Virus record (IMG/VR): IMGVR_UViG_3300022927_000070
Coordinates: 1-32,380 of that record
Direction: 5' to 3' (one strand)
Length of the DNA: 32,380 nt
Source: a virus
The notes below the pieces were generated by a model. The model ran no database searches and was not told the DNA's origin. It saw nothing but the letters and a program-made list of their open reading frames with translations. Below are positions 25,101-32,195 of the stretch, in pieces; position 1 is the stretch's first letter, and every line of letters begins with the position of its first letter. The position numbers were made by a program, and so were the translations under genes.

Positions 25101-25211
25101 ACAGTAACTGGTGTCGATACTTCTAGAATTACAAACACTATCTTTGATACCGTGATAGACACTGATAAGCAACAGACATATAATACTACAACTAATGAAT
25201 GGGAGCTTTGA
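22113..25211 (+). CDS. Thr/Ser/Asn-rich decapeptide-repeat fibre protein (1032 aa)
   Basis: Residues 1-50 are a known phage fibre N-terminal module (LPTSGNPISLSDINIEIG; ISLGRSYVRALAG; GPISLSNMHGKR), which argues for attachment to the virion. From about residue 57 to 1015 the sequence is almost only Thr, Ser, Asn, Asp, Gln, Lys, Arg and Phe/Tyr, with Thr near 40% in the densest parts by eye. The basic unit is ten residues, FNTLTSRTTT-like. Aromatic or basic residues fall at positions 1 and 7, Asn/Asp at 2, and Thr at 3, 5 and 9; longer variants insert extra 6- or 4-residue steps. Pro, Trp and Cys are essentially absent until the final NEWEL. The pattern predicts a repetitive beta fibre. The many Thr/Ser could accept glycans from the neighbouring glycosyltransferases (inference). 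Function unknown. Confidence 0.8.
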   Translation: MALPTSGNPISLSDINIEIGTSATAEISLGRSYVRALAGIPSGPISLSNMHGKRRDTTVITSYSTNIDTTTTFQTGSVFETTTAFITSFNTQTTTVFLTSFDTTIVTAFNTAFNTLTSFVTAFNTTTVFDTNFQENTNFTQSTSRSTVYQSNTNTVFNTNRQTQTTYISSTSRNTTVVGVGETTILTTYLADTSTVFNTSKATQTTKTKSTNRTTVFDIIADTTIVTSFNTLTSRGTSRDTATSRTTTFDTLTSRGTSRDTATSKTTTFDTLTSRTTTFNTSTAFNTSFNTLTSRGTSRDTATSKTTTFDTLTSRTTTFNTLTTFVTSFNTLTSKNTTKSTDTSRTTTFNTQTTTTFNTSKLTNYNTTKDTATSRTTTFNTLTTFNTTYLTAKSRETGTSKQTNTSTTFSEITSRNTTYQTSTTFVTVYQVSTTYITNFQANTSRSTSKNTTESRSTLTSYQSTRQTLKNTSRQTATQTTYITNFQANTSKQTLKAANTTRATSRSTTKQTNVGAQKDTNYNTSRNTLTTYNTIIGLKNTFRQTSKNTSTTFVTTKQTFYDYGQIDTTYVTQYQTVFETQKQVSTTFLTAKSQNTVKSTQTSTVFQTQKNTLVPVSKNTTTTYNTATTFNTTFLTAKSRNTSKQTNYSKNTSKQTDETITTTFSDLTTILTLTLTSYNTTTSFQANTTKSTNKDTATSRTTTFNTVTTFATQYNTTFNTSKQTDTATSRSTAFQTTTTFVTSFNTLTSKNTTKNTATSRSTAFNTQTSKTTTFNTTTAYTTTFATLTSRGTSRDTATSRSTAFNTQTSKTTTFNTTTAFNTAFNTQTSKTTTFNTSTAFNTSFNTLTSRNTTFQEQTVVTTSTVFNTSYLADTTTTFNTNKTTQTTKSNNTTFQENTNVTNLTVFNTAFFVATNTIYNTTNPTQTTVSRTTTFNTVFQTFAQTIMTTSKDTLTSRGTSRNTLTSRGTSRNTAFLTSRNTAITNDTLTSRGTSRATETVTGVDTSRITNTIFDTVIDTDKQQTYNTTTNEWEL
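22281..25190 (+). repeat. 30-bp-unit minisatellite encoding a 10-residue Thr-rich repeat
   Basis: Repeats step by 30 bp, with 12- and 18-bp variants. 24961-24990 and 24991-25020 are a perfect 30-bp tandem pair. 22869-22924 and 22989-23044 are a 56-bp exact match exactly 120 bp (four units) apart. The palindrome TCTAGA recurs a dozen or more times because Ser-Arg is often written TCT AGA. Confidence 0.85.
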
Positions 25212-25217
25212 TAAATA
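25210..25217 (+). promoter_or_regulatory. Late promoter-like octamer GATAAATA
   Basis: A NATAAATA match overlapping the stop of the Thr/Ser-rich gene, about 30 bp before the ATG at 25248. TGGAG at 25237-25241 provides the ribosome site. It would drive the coiled-coil and glycosyltransferase-like genes that follow. Confidence 0.6.
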
Positions 25218-25247
25218 AAAGTATCTAATTTTATAATGGAGTAGATC

Positions 25248-25475
25248 ATGGATATATTAGAAAGACTAGAAACTTTCGTCAATAAAAAAGATTTTGATTC
25301 GCTTGAAAGAAGACTTGAAAGTGTACTAGATATTTGCGTAGAGCATTTTAAAGAAAGCGCCGAAAGATGTGAAGAACTTGAAGATATTATTGAAACGCTC
25401 GAATACAAAATTGAAGAATTGACTGATAAAATTACACAATTGGAAAATGGTGAGGTAGATAATGACTCTGAGTAA
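25248..25475 (+). CDS. Small acidic coiled-coil protein (75 aa)
   Basis: The protein is almost entirely predicted helix. It has heptad-spaced Leu/Ile/Val in two segments, LERLETFVNKKDFDSLERRL and a C-terminal LEDIIETLEYKIEELTDKI, followed by an acidic tail. Two Cys (ICVEHF and ERCEEL) are unusual for this window. There is no signal peptide. The GGAG ribosome site is well placed. Its 3' end overlaps the next gene by 14 bp in another frame, suggesting coupled translation with the GT-B-like gene. It is the third small coiled-coil protein adjacent to a fibre gene here. A gp57A-like fibre chaperone or a partner of the following enzyme are the two ideas; neither is shown. Confidence 0.7.
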   Translation: MDILERLETFVNKKDFDSLERRLESVLDICVEHFKESAERCEELEDIIETLEYKIEELTDKITQLENGEVDNDSE

Positions 25476-26400
25476 AATGTCACTTGACGATAATTTCGGC
25501 GTAGCATCGTCTCACTTTTTCAAATCTGGTAATATTCCCCAATGCGATATCTCTCAGCAATTGAAAGATATCGTATCTCAAATACCTAAAAATGGTCCAT
25601 ATCAAACAAATGTCGAATACGATGTATGGTATGATATGAGAGACTATCCTAAAGTTCATGGTTATACTTACACTGACGTTCTTTCAACGTTTATTATGTT
25701 GAGATGCGCTTCTGCGAGACACAGTTCCGAACTAATCGATCATGTCATTCAGAACACAGAAATAAATGACAGAGGAATTAAAATATACAATCACCTTCTA
25801 GAACATAACGTTGACAAATATTCTTTGAGAAAAATAAGAAGAAAATTTGATGACACCAATCTAGACGCGGTAGTATTTCTTCCAGGAAATAATATCTATG
25901 ATGACATTGTTGATCTTGACAAGGTAGATAAATTCGTTGAAGAAAACAATGCGATGATTAAATTTCATCCTCTGACACCAGAAGTATTAGAAACGAAAGT
26001 CACAAAGCGGTACGGTAGAGACAGAGTAATTTCAAGTAAGTTCTCTGGACATGAAGTGATGGAAAAAGCTAAAGTAGTAGCGGTCGGCAAAAACTCAGAG
26101 ATGGGTTTGATATCCGCGCTGAAAGGAAAATCTGTATTTCTTTTTGATAAAGAGGTTGAAGATCGAGTTTATACGTACACTCATTTATATGATAATATCA
26201 TCGTAAAAGAGTTTGGACACTACGGTGAAAACGACACGTATGAAACAAGATTGAAAAAATTATTCTCATCTAAAGCAAGCGGTATGCTTTCTAAGTTCAG
26301 CGACATTGCAGTGGAAATCAATGAGTATTTTGAGTATTATATGGATTACCCACATGTCGCGACAACTAAAGTACAAATGGAATCTCTAGTCAATGATTGA
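25462..26400 (+). CDS. Possible GT-B-type glycosyl/polyol-phosphate transferase-like protein (312 aa)
   Basis: I recognise only part of it. The second half (about 135-235) reads like the C-terminal Rossmann half of capsule or CDP-glycerol-type transferases: a strand DAVVFLPG, then a KFHP motif (MIKFHPLTPEV), a strand ending in ISS, a helix 'GHEVMEKAK' and a strand VVAVGKNSEMGLISALKGKSVFLF. This corresponds to the usual 'S-E-x-x-x-ALxxGKPV' nucleotide-sugar-binding region. The N-terminal 130 residues are mixed alpha/beta with no motif I know. There is no signal peptide. The start at 25462 has GGTGAGG upstream and lies inside the preceding gene. It overlaps the next gene by 8 bp. It clusters with a confident multi-domain glycosyltransferase, which supports but does not prove the call. 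A structural protein is the alternative. Confidence 0.45.
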   Translation: MTLSKMSLDDNFGVASSHFFKSGNIPQCDISQQLKDIVSQIPKNGPYQTNVEYDVWYDMRDYPKVHGYTYTDVLSTFIMLRCASARHSSELIDHVIQNTEINDRGIKIYNHLLEHNVDKYSLRKIRRKFDDTNLDAVVFLPGNNIYDDIVDLDKVDKFVEENNAMIKFHPLTPEVLETKVTKRYGRDRVISSKFSGHEVMEKAKVVAVGKNSEMGLISALKGKSVFLFDKEVEDRVYTYTHLYDNIIVKEFGHYGENDTYETRLKKLFSSKASGMLSKFSDIAVEINEYFEYYMDYPHVATTKVQMESLVND

Positions 26401-27133
26401 TATTCTAATATTCAATTATGGAGATGGCTTGGTTGACATGACCGTGTCTTCAATTAAAAAAAATATGCCAGACTGGAACTATCATGTTATCAATGTTATT
26501 GCGAAAAACAAAACACTATTCTATGCTTTCAATTATTCTAAAAAAATAAAAAAGCCTGTTCTTGCTGTATCTGAAGGAATTGTCTTAAATATAAAATCTG
26601 ATGACATTCCCGTCGAGATAGAAAAATATCCAATGGTAGTGAGCAGAGAAGCAGTTTTTTCTAAGAATAACAGATATCATTCTGACTATGAACAGATAGA
26701 TTATGACATAGCGGGTAGAATTGATCTATCATTATTCATTATTAATTACAAAAAGTTTGATTTTTATCCCACTAAAAACAAAGGTGTTCTTTCTAAAATC
26801 ACGTTAGGATATATGCCTAGAAAAATGAACTTCACAACAGATATACTATTCACTACAACAATGAATCCTTATAATTGTTTGAAGTATGGTATAGATAGCA
26901 AAGATGCATCCGTGGTGAATTACGTCAGACTATTGTATAAAAAAGAACTCAAACTGAATGAGTTACTTGCTTACGATTTCGATTTGCTTAGACCTTATGT
27001 TCAGAATATAAGCAATAACAATCTAAGGTCTAACTTAATAAGACACATTCAAAGAACTCGAAAAAATTCTATTCATAAATTGAGAAGCAGAATGCAACAA
27101 GTTGAGCCACCTAGATTCTCTAATTTCTGGTAA
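26393..27133 (+). CDS. Uncharacterised protein with weak GT-A-like start (246 aa)
   Basis: The N-terminus (MIDILIFNYGDGLVDMTVSSIKKNMPDWNYHVINVI) resembles the first strand and helix of GT2/GT-A transferases, in which a strand is followed by a helix carrying 'S-I-x-x-x-x-P' and another strand. However, no clear DxD metal-binding motif follows; the equivalent place reads VLAVSEGIVLN. The C-terminal 60 residues are strongly basic and helical (LIRHIQRTRKNSIHKLRSR), suggesting nucleic acid or partner binding. It overlaps the upstream gene by 8 bp, and its 3' end overlaps the oppositely oriented glycosyltransferase gene by 14 bp. It could be a degenerate or unusual glycosyltransferase, or something unrelated. 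Function left open. Confidence 0.45.
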   Translation: MIDILIFNYGDGLVDMTVSSIKKNMPDWNYHVINVIAKNKTLFYAFNYSKKIKKPVLAVSEGIVLNIKSDDIPVEIEKYPMVVSREAVFSKNNRYHSDYEQIDYDIAGRIDLSLFIINYKKFDFYPTKNKGVLSKITLGYMPRKMNFTTDILFTTTMNPYNCLKYGIDSKDASVVNYVRLLYKKELKLNELLAYDFDLLRPYVQNISNNNLRSNLIRHIQRTRKNSIHKLRSRMQQVEPPRFSNFW

Positions 27134-29783
27134 CCTCATACACTGACGTTCCTTTGTGGCCACAGATTATAGTAGTATCACAGTGTAGTTTGTGGCCTTT
27201 TTCTCTCGCCTTTTTACAGAAGTCCATATCTTCACTGAATGTATCAGCATGATTCAATGCGCTGTGATATACAAAGTAAGGATAGCCCACGCTCAGAAAT
27301 ACTTCTCTCTTAACTAAAACACAACCAAAACCACTGCCGCCTATTTCAATCAGTGACTTATCTGGAATATTTTCAATTGGTATGTTTTTCTGACTGAGAT
27401 CATATACTTCCAATGTCTGTGTCGGTAGTCTCTGTCGATAAATGCCAGAGACATAATCGACATCATGTGCCAGCATTTTCTTCAGCGTATCTGTTTCAAA
27501 AATAATATCGCTGTCTACCGAGAAAAGATAATCATAGCCATTCACTACCCAGTGTGCAATTAGATTACGAACTTGATCGATGTTGTATCCATAGAAGAAT
27601 TGAAACTCAGTCTCGTATCCTTCTGGCACCTCAAGATCATAGATAGATTTCATTGTTTCTGGTTCAATATACTTTGCTGTCGGTATAGCAATCAAAATCT
27701 TCTTCATAGTCTTTTCACTTTTTTTTAAAATAAAGTTAGCAGTATCAGTCTGCTGATCGCCATTCACCTTATAATCGTTAATAGGATTAGTATCATTATA
27801 CATGTACACAATATCTGACACGCAAACAATCTTATCTGGATCAGCCTGCTCTATTATGTTGTAGAATGTCGCAACGTCTCCACCTGCACGATACCACTCG
27901 CCGTATGCGTCTTTAAACAGTGATTCATCTAAGTTTAATGCAAGACGACCAACAAACGTTCTCAGATGAGGATAGGGAAAGTTCCAGTTAAACTTGTGAT
28001 CACGATATGATTTATTTGCTTTTACTTCTGGTGGATAAGGCTGTGCAATCAGAGGTATATTATCAACGAGTGACCAACAACTTCCATAAGTATATTCAGC
28101 GCCTTCATGATACATATTATTATACATATTGAAGATGTTTGGATTATTGACTAGCCAATCATCGCCATCCAGAATCATTACAATATCATCCGAATAACAT
28201 CTAGATTTGATCGTTGAAATTTGATTACAGACTGCTCCCATATTTTGATCACGAGTAATGACCTCAAAAATTCTGCGAATGTCATCTCTTTCTTCACCGT
28301 TTTCGAGTCCAGTTTCAGCGATTGTATTTTCAATCACCTCGGCAGTTCGATCAGTTGATGCATCATTAATAATAATCATTCGATAATTGTCATAATCTTG
28401 TGCGGCAACAGAACGAATACATTTGTCAATATAGTTCTCTGCGTTATACACTGTCGTGATGATTACAATTGACTTTTCTGTTTGCTTTCTTACTGATGAT
28501 TCTTCGTAGTTATGGTATCTACGACCGAATACTTTATGCACTCGATTATTAATATCTGTTACTCGATGATATTCTTCGATCGGTAAGAACTCGCCTAATA
28601 GTTTGTAGAAATGCTGTTTCCATTGCAGTGCCACAGTATCCCATGTGCAAATATCTTTAACTTGATTACACGCATACATTTTTTGTTGATGGAGATAAGG
28701 TGTATTATATGCTTTGATTACCGCGTCTGCAAAGATTCGACACTGCTCATCTTCATTCAGCCACGGCAGTGACCAGTTCTTCTCTACAGGATATGGTATC
28801 TTATAACAAGCAAGATCAATTGCAGTCTCTTCGAGAGCGCCGAACTTACATGTAATCAGTGGTGTATTATACGCAAGCGACTCAAGCGTGGAGATGCCAA
28901 ACGTCTCTGGAAACGCAGATGGATATATCATGAAGGATGATTCTGCTAATATGTCTGCAATTTCTTTCTGAGAAATAATACCAGTGAACTCGATATCATT
29001 GAAAGCATGAGTAGGATCATCAACCATCTCACGCCATCTCAATTCTTGCTCATCTGGTCCATGCGATGTTCGAAAGCGATAATAACCACCGATGACTTTC
29101 AAACGAGCGTCTGGTAATTTTTCTTTCACGAGAGGCCATACTTTCTCTACGAGAGGAATCATACCCTTTGTAACTGAAGCATTATATACAAAAAGATTTG
29201 GATCTTTCTTTGACACATCTACGAAGTCGTGATACAATTGGATACCATTGCGCGTCTGAAATACATGTCGTTTCAGTATCTCATAGTTTCTACGTTTACC
29301 GTGATCACAGTTCGTTACATATGATGTGTGCCAATCAGACAGCGTGAATATCTCATGAATTCTTCCTTGCAACACGAAGTCTTCAATAAGATCATCACCA
29401 TCGCAGAATGTATCATGCATCCAAAGTACTCTGTGCCTAGATGCTAACGCGACTCTCTCAAGGTTTGGCAGTTCACTTGACCATTTAAATCTTTCTTTGA
29501 TTTCATTCGGCGCAAAAGATACTACTGATCTGGATGCTATAAATACATCGAAGCGTTTATAATTCTCAATGTTTGAAAGAGGCTCATATTTTACATTATC
29601 ATAAATACCTGGCGAAGCATCGTCACTTGTACAGTCATTGAACACATATGTGTCAAATCCGAGTTTTGACAACTCTCTAGACATAAGAATGACGGCAGAC
29701 TCAGAACCACCGAGACCGCGTTTTGTAAGTGTTGAGCCGTCATAACAGAGACCAAGGGTATCTACGATAGCAACTGTAAGCAT
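27120..29783 (-). CDS. Three-domain glycosyltransferase (GT4 + GT2 + GT-A-like), 887 aa
   Basis: Residues 1-400 or so form a GT-B/GT4 enzyme: GGSESAVILM near the start, VYNASVTKGMIPLVEKVW, then the signature SFMIYPSAFPETFGISTLES with its two Glu around residues 291 and 299. Residues about 435-640 form a GT2 domain: SIVIITTVYNAENYIDKCIRS, IINDASTDRT and the metal-binding DGDD near 538. From M693 (MKKILIAIPTAKYIEPE) a third GT-A-like domain runs to the end, with VDSDIIF near 754, GSGFGCVLVKREVF and SEDMDFCKKAREKGH near 853. Single-domain versions of each are common; the triple fusion is unusual. It is the only minus-strand gene here, with GAGG five bases before its ATG. Targets could be virion fibres, the host surface or phage DNA. 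I favour fibres because of the neighbours. Confidence 0.9.
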   Translation of the reverse strand: MLTVAIVDTLGLCYDGSTLTKRGLGGSESAVILMSRELSKLGFDTYVFNDCTSDDASPGIYDNVKYEPLSNIENYKRFDVFIASRSVVSFAPNEIKERFKWSSELPNLERVALASRHRVLWMHDTFCDGDDLIEDFVLQGRIHEIFTLSDWHTSYVTNCDHGKRRNYEILKRHVFQTRNGIQLYHDFVDVSKKDPNLFVYNASVTKGMIPLVEKVWPLVKEKLPDARLKVIGGYYRFRTSHGPDEQELRWREMVDDPTHAFNDIEFTGIISQKEIADILAESSFMIYPSAFPETFGISTLESLAYNTPLITCKFGALEETAIDLACYKIPYPVEKNWSLPWLNEDEQCRIFADAVIKAYNTPYLHQQKMYACNQVKDICTWDTVALQWKQHFYKLLGEFLPIEEYHRVTDINNRVHKVFGRRYHNYEESSVRKQTEKSIVIITTVYNAENYIDKCIRSVAAQDYDNYRMIIINDASTDRTAEVIENTIAETGLENGEERDDIRRIFEVITRDQNMGAVCNQISTIKSRCYSDDIVMILDGDDWLVNNPNIFNMYNNMYHEGAEYTYGSCWSLVDNIPLIAQPYPPEVKANKSYRDHKFNWNFPYPHLRTFVGRLALNLDESLFKDAYGEWYRAGGDVATFYNIIEQADPDKIVCVSDIVYMYNDTNPINDYKVNGDQQTDTANFILKKSEKTMKKILIAIPTAKYIEPETMKSIYDLEVPEGYETEFQFFYGYNIDQVRNLIAHWVVNGYDYLFSVDSDIIFETDTLKKMLAHDVDYVSGIYRQRLPTQTLEVYDLSQKNIPIENIPDKSLIEIGGSGFGCVLVKREVFLSVGYPYFVYHSALNHADTFSEDMDFCKKAREKGHKLHCDTTIICGHKGTSVYEVTRN

Positions 29784-29796
29784 AATAACCTCATTT

Positions 29797-29804
29797 TATA
29801 AATA
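29797..29804 (+). promoter_or_regulatory. Late promoter TATAAATA for the neck/packaging operon
   Basis: A perfect T4 late promoter octamer in the 51-bp gap between the divergent glycosyltransferase gene and gp13. The GGAG ribosome site at 29824-29827 lies in the expected leader. No matching late promoter for the minus-strand gene was found in this gap. Confidence 0.8.
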
Positions 29805-29834
29805 ACTTTATAACATCTACAATGGAGTACAAAA

Positions 29835-30578
29835 ATGGCAGTGCCATCAACTCGCTCAGAATTTAAAGAATATTGCCTCAGAGCGTTAGGCAAACCAGTG
29901 ATTGAAATCAACGTTGACGATGATCAAGTCGAAGATCGGATCGATCAAGCACTTCGTTTCTACTGGGATTATCATTTTGACGGTACAGAAAAAATTTACT
30001 ATAAGCACACTCTGACAAATGATAATATCTCTAATCAATATATAGACTTGCCTGAAAACATCATGGGCGTAGTTCGTGTTTTCGAACTAGGTGATCCAGC
30101 AACATCTGCAGGCGATCTTTTTAACATCCGATACCAAATTGCATTGAACGATCTTTACACACTCACTAATGTTGGACTAATCAACTTCACTATGACACTT
30201 CAGCATCTAGGTTTAGTTCAAGAAATTCTTGTAGGCAAAACTCCTATACGATACAATCGACACAGAAACAGACTACACATTGACAAAACTAAACAGCACT
30301 TCCAAGTAGGCGAGTATCTCCTTGTTGAAGCATATGAAGTCGTTGATCCAAACACGTACACAGATGTATGGGCTGACCGTTGGTTACAACATTATACATC
30401 ACAATTGATCAAACGTCAATGGGGATCAAACTTATCTAAGTTCGAAGGAATGCAACTTCCAGGTGGAATTACATTTAACGGCAACAAGTTGTACGATGAT
30501 GCCGATACAGAGATCAAGCGTTTAGAAGAAGAGATGATCACTAACTATAGTCTTCCTGTAATGGATATGATCGGTTAA
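29835..30578 (+). CDS. 13: Neck protein gp13 (T4-like), 247 aa
   Basis: The N-terminal block SRSEFKEYCLRALGKPVIEINVDDDQVEDRIDQAL followed by FYWDYHFDGTEKIYYKH is the hallmark of gp13 in marine T4-like phages. T4 gp13 (309 aa) joins gp14 in the head-tail neck that closes the filled head and receives the tail. This version is shorter than T4's but similar to cyanophage homologues. Further agreement comes from TDVWADRWLQHYTSQLIKRQWGSNLSKF and the terminal acidic helix. The start has GGAG eight bases upstream and a perfect late promoter. It is followed in order by gp14, gp15 and gp16, the canonical arrangement, which strongly supports the call. Confidence 0.92.
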   Translation: MAVPSTRSEFKEYCLRALGKPVIEINVDDDQVEDRIDQALRFYWDYHFDGTEKIYYKHTLTNDNISNQYIDLPENIMGVVRVFELGDPATSAGDLFNIRYQIALNDLYTLTNVGLINFTMTLQHLGLVQEILVGKTPIRYNRHRNRLHIDKTKQHFQVGEYLLVEAYEVVDPNTYTDVWADRWLQHYTSQLIKRQWGSNLSKFEGMQLPGGITFNGNKLYDDADTEIKRLEEEMITNYSLPVMDMIG

Positions 30579-30611
30579 TGATATTATATCTAAACAAAGA
30601 GAGGATGTCAA

Positions 30612-31340
30612 GTGACAACTAATGTTTTTTTCAATAATTTTGAGAGTTATGCAGAGCAGACTCTAGTAGAAAATTTGATTATCGAATCAATTCGCATATA
30701 CGGCCATGACCTGTATTATTGTCCTAGAAAGATTGAAGCGAAAGATGAAGTTTTCAATGAAGATGCCCTCTCTTCTTATAATACAGCATATTTGATTGAG
30801 ATGTATATCAAGAATGTCGAGGGCTTCGAAGGCGAAGGTGACTTCCTATCGAGATTCAATATACAGATTCGAGATGAAATTACGTTCACACTTTCGCAGA
30901 GGGTATATAACAACACAATCGGCGCTGAAGAAGTCAACACTCGACCGAGAGAAGGTGATCTGATTTACTTCCCACTCACACAGAAAGTTTATGTGATCAA
31001 ATTTGTTGAGCATGAAGCTATCTTCTATCAGATGGGATCATTACAGACCTACGATTTGCGCTGTGAAATCTTCGAGTACAGCAACGAAGATTTGAACACT
31101 GGTGTACCTCAGATTGATGAACTTGAAGAACTCTATTCGACAAACGTAGCAATCGGTAACAATGCAGACACATATGCAAATGGTGATATTATAATTAATC
31201 CAGACACAGGCAGAGCAAATAATATTTCACAGTCATATGATATGAGCAACGACCCATTCGCTGATAATGATCAATATGATGCTCAAGATTCATTTATCGA
31301 TTTTACTGAGATCGATCCATTCAGTGAGGGTAATATCTAA
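30612..31340 (+). CDS. 14: Neck protein gp14 (T4-like), 242 aa
   Basis: Translation is taken from GTG 30612, which has GAGAGGA six bases upstream and gives the conserved opening TTNVFFNNFESYAEQTLVENL. The nearby ATG at 30605 is out of frame and closes after four codons. Diagnostic segments are ESIRIYGHDLYYCPR, IEMYIKNVEGFEGEGDFLSRF and PREGDLIYFPLTQKVYVIKFVE. T4 gp14 (256 aa) forms the neck with gp13. The C-terminal 70 residues are acidic and less conserved. Its TAA shares a base with the ATG of gp15, indicating coupled translation. Length and gene order fit the family. Confidence 0.92.
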   Translation: MTTNVFFNNFESYAEQTLVENLIIESIRIYGHDLYYCPRKIEAKDEVFNEDALSSYNTAYLIEMYIKNVEGFEGEGDFLSRFNIQIRDEITFTLSQRVYNNTIGAEEVNTRPREGDLIYFPLTQKVYVIKFVEHEAIFYQMGSLQTYDLRCEIFEYSNEDLNTGVPQIDELEELYSTNVAIGNNADTYANGDIIINPDTGRANNISQSYDMSNDPFADNDQYDAQDSFIDFTEIDPFSEGNI

Positions 31341-32194
31341 TGTTCGGTCAAACTTTTTATCACGGAACACTTCGAAAATATGTGATACTATTCGGCACAT
31401 TGTTCAATAATATATGGGTGAATAGAGAAGATGAAAACGGTGCAGTTAAGCAATCATTTAAAGTGCCTCTGTCATATGGTCCTAGAGAAAAATTTCTGGC
31501 TAGAATTAACGGTCTGAATGCTGACGATCCAATGACACAGCCATTTGCGACTGTTCTACCTCGAATGGGATTTGAGATCACTGGATTTAACTATGCACCT
31601 GAGAGAAAACTTTCTACGATTAATAAATTCGTAAGAACGCCAATTCCAACTGATCAAGATAAGATGAAGTATCAATATAATCCAGTGCCTTACGATATTC
31701 AGTTTTCACTTTCAATATTTGTAAAGAACACGACAGACGGCACTAAAATAATCGAGCAGATTCTGCCGTACTTTACACCAGAATGGACAACAACAGTTCA
31801 ACTTGTCGCTGATCCAGACATCACTCTTGATGTGCCTCTTGTATTAGGTAGCGTAGCACAAGACGATGTTTATGAAGGATCATTTGAAGAGAGAAGAGCA
31901 TTGATCTGGACTGTAGACTTTACAATGAAAGGCTTCTTCTTTGGACCCAATAAGAAATCTGAAGTTATTAAACTGGCAAACACACAATTGTATGATGCAT
32001 CATTGTTCACTGACATTGACGATGCTGTTGGAAATGTGACACCAGTTTCAAAGATCAGTGTATATCCTGGACAACTAGCAAATGGTGCACCGACAACAAA
32101 TGCACAATTAACAATTGATAAGAGCGAAATCTCAAGCAATGAAAACTTTGGTTATATCATAACGGAGAGCGGTCCATTAGTAAATGGGGAATAA
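31340..32194 (+). CDS. 15: Tail sheath stabiliser and completion protein gp15 (T4-like), 284 aa
   Basis: The opening MFGQTFYHGTLRKYVILFGTLFNNIWV and the segments LPRMGFEITGFNYAPERKL and KYQYNPVPYDIQFSLSIFVKN match the gp15 family. In T4, gp15 (272 aa) forms a hexameric ring that caps the tail tube and sheath and connects it to the neck. The length here is close to that. The central Trp-containing region RALIWTVDFTMKGFFFGP is also typical. Its C-terminal 50 residues are Asn/Ser-rich and may be variable. The ribosome site GAGGG lies in the end of gp14. The gene sits in its canonical place between gp14 and gp16. Confidence 0.93.
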   Translation: MFGQTFYHGTLRKYVILFGTLFNNIWVNREDENGAVKQSFKVPLSYGPREKFLARINGLNADDPMTQPFATVLPRMGFEITGFNYAPERKLSTINKFVRTPIPTDQDKMKYQYNPVPYDIQFSLSIFVKNTTDGTKIIEQILPYFTPEWTTTVQLVADPDITLDVPLVLGSVAQDDVYEGSFEERRALIWTVDFTMKGFFFGPNKKSEVIKLANTQLYDASLFTDIDDAVGNVTPVSKISVYPGQLANGAPTTNAQLTIDKSEISSNENFGYIITESGPLVNGE

Positions 32195-32195
32195 C

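Noticed and set aside
22281-25190. CRISPR array, because of regular 30-bp repeats
   Set aside because: The repeats are contiguous, diverged and coding without unique spacers, and continue one open frame.
22113-25211. Antifreeze/ice-binding protein call from TxT motifs
   Set aside because: TxT occurs, but the 6+4 spacing, the aromatic/basic positions and the lack of Cys or a hydrophobic core do not match known ice-binding families. The idea is kept only as a comparison in the finding.
26393-27133. Confident glycosyltransferase family 2 call
   Set aside because: Only the first strand and helix resemble GT-A; the DxD motif is missing, so it is left as uncharacterised.
27108-27145. Bidirectional terminator at the convergent gene ends
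   Set aside because: The two genes overlap by 14 bp and I see no strong inverted repeat followed by a T-run in either direction.
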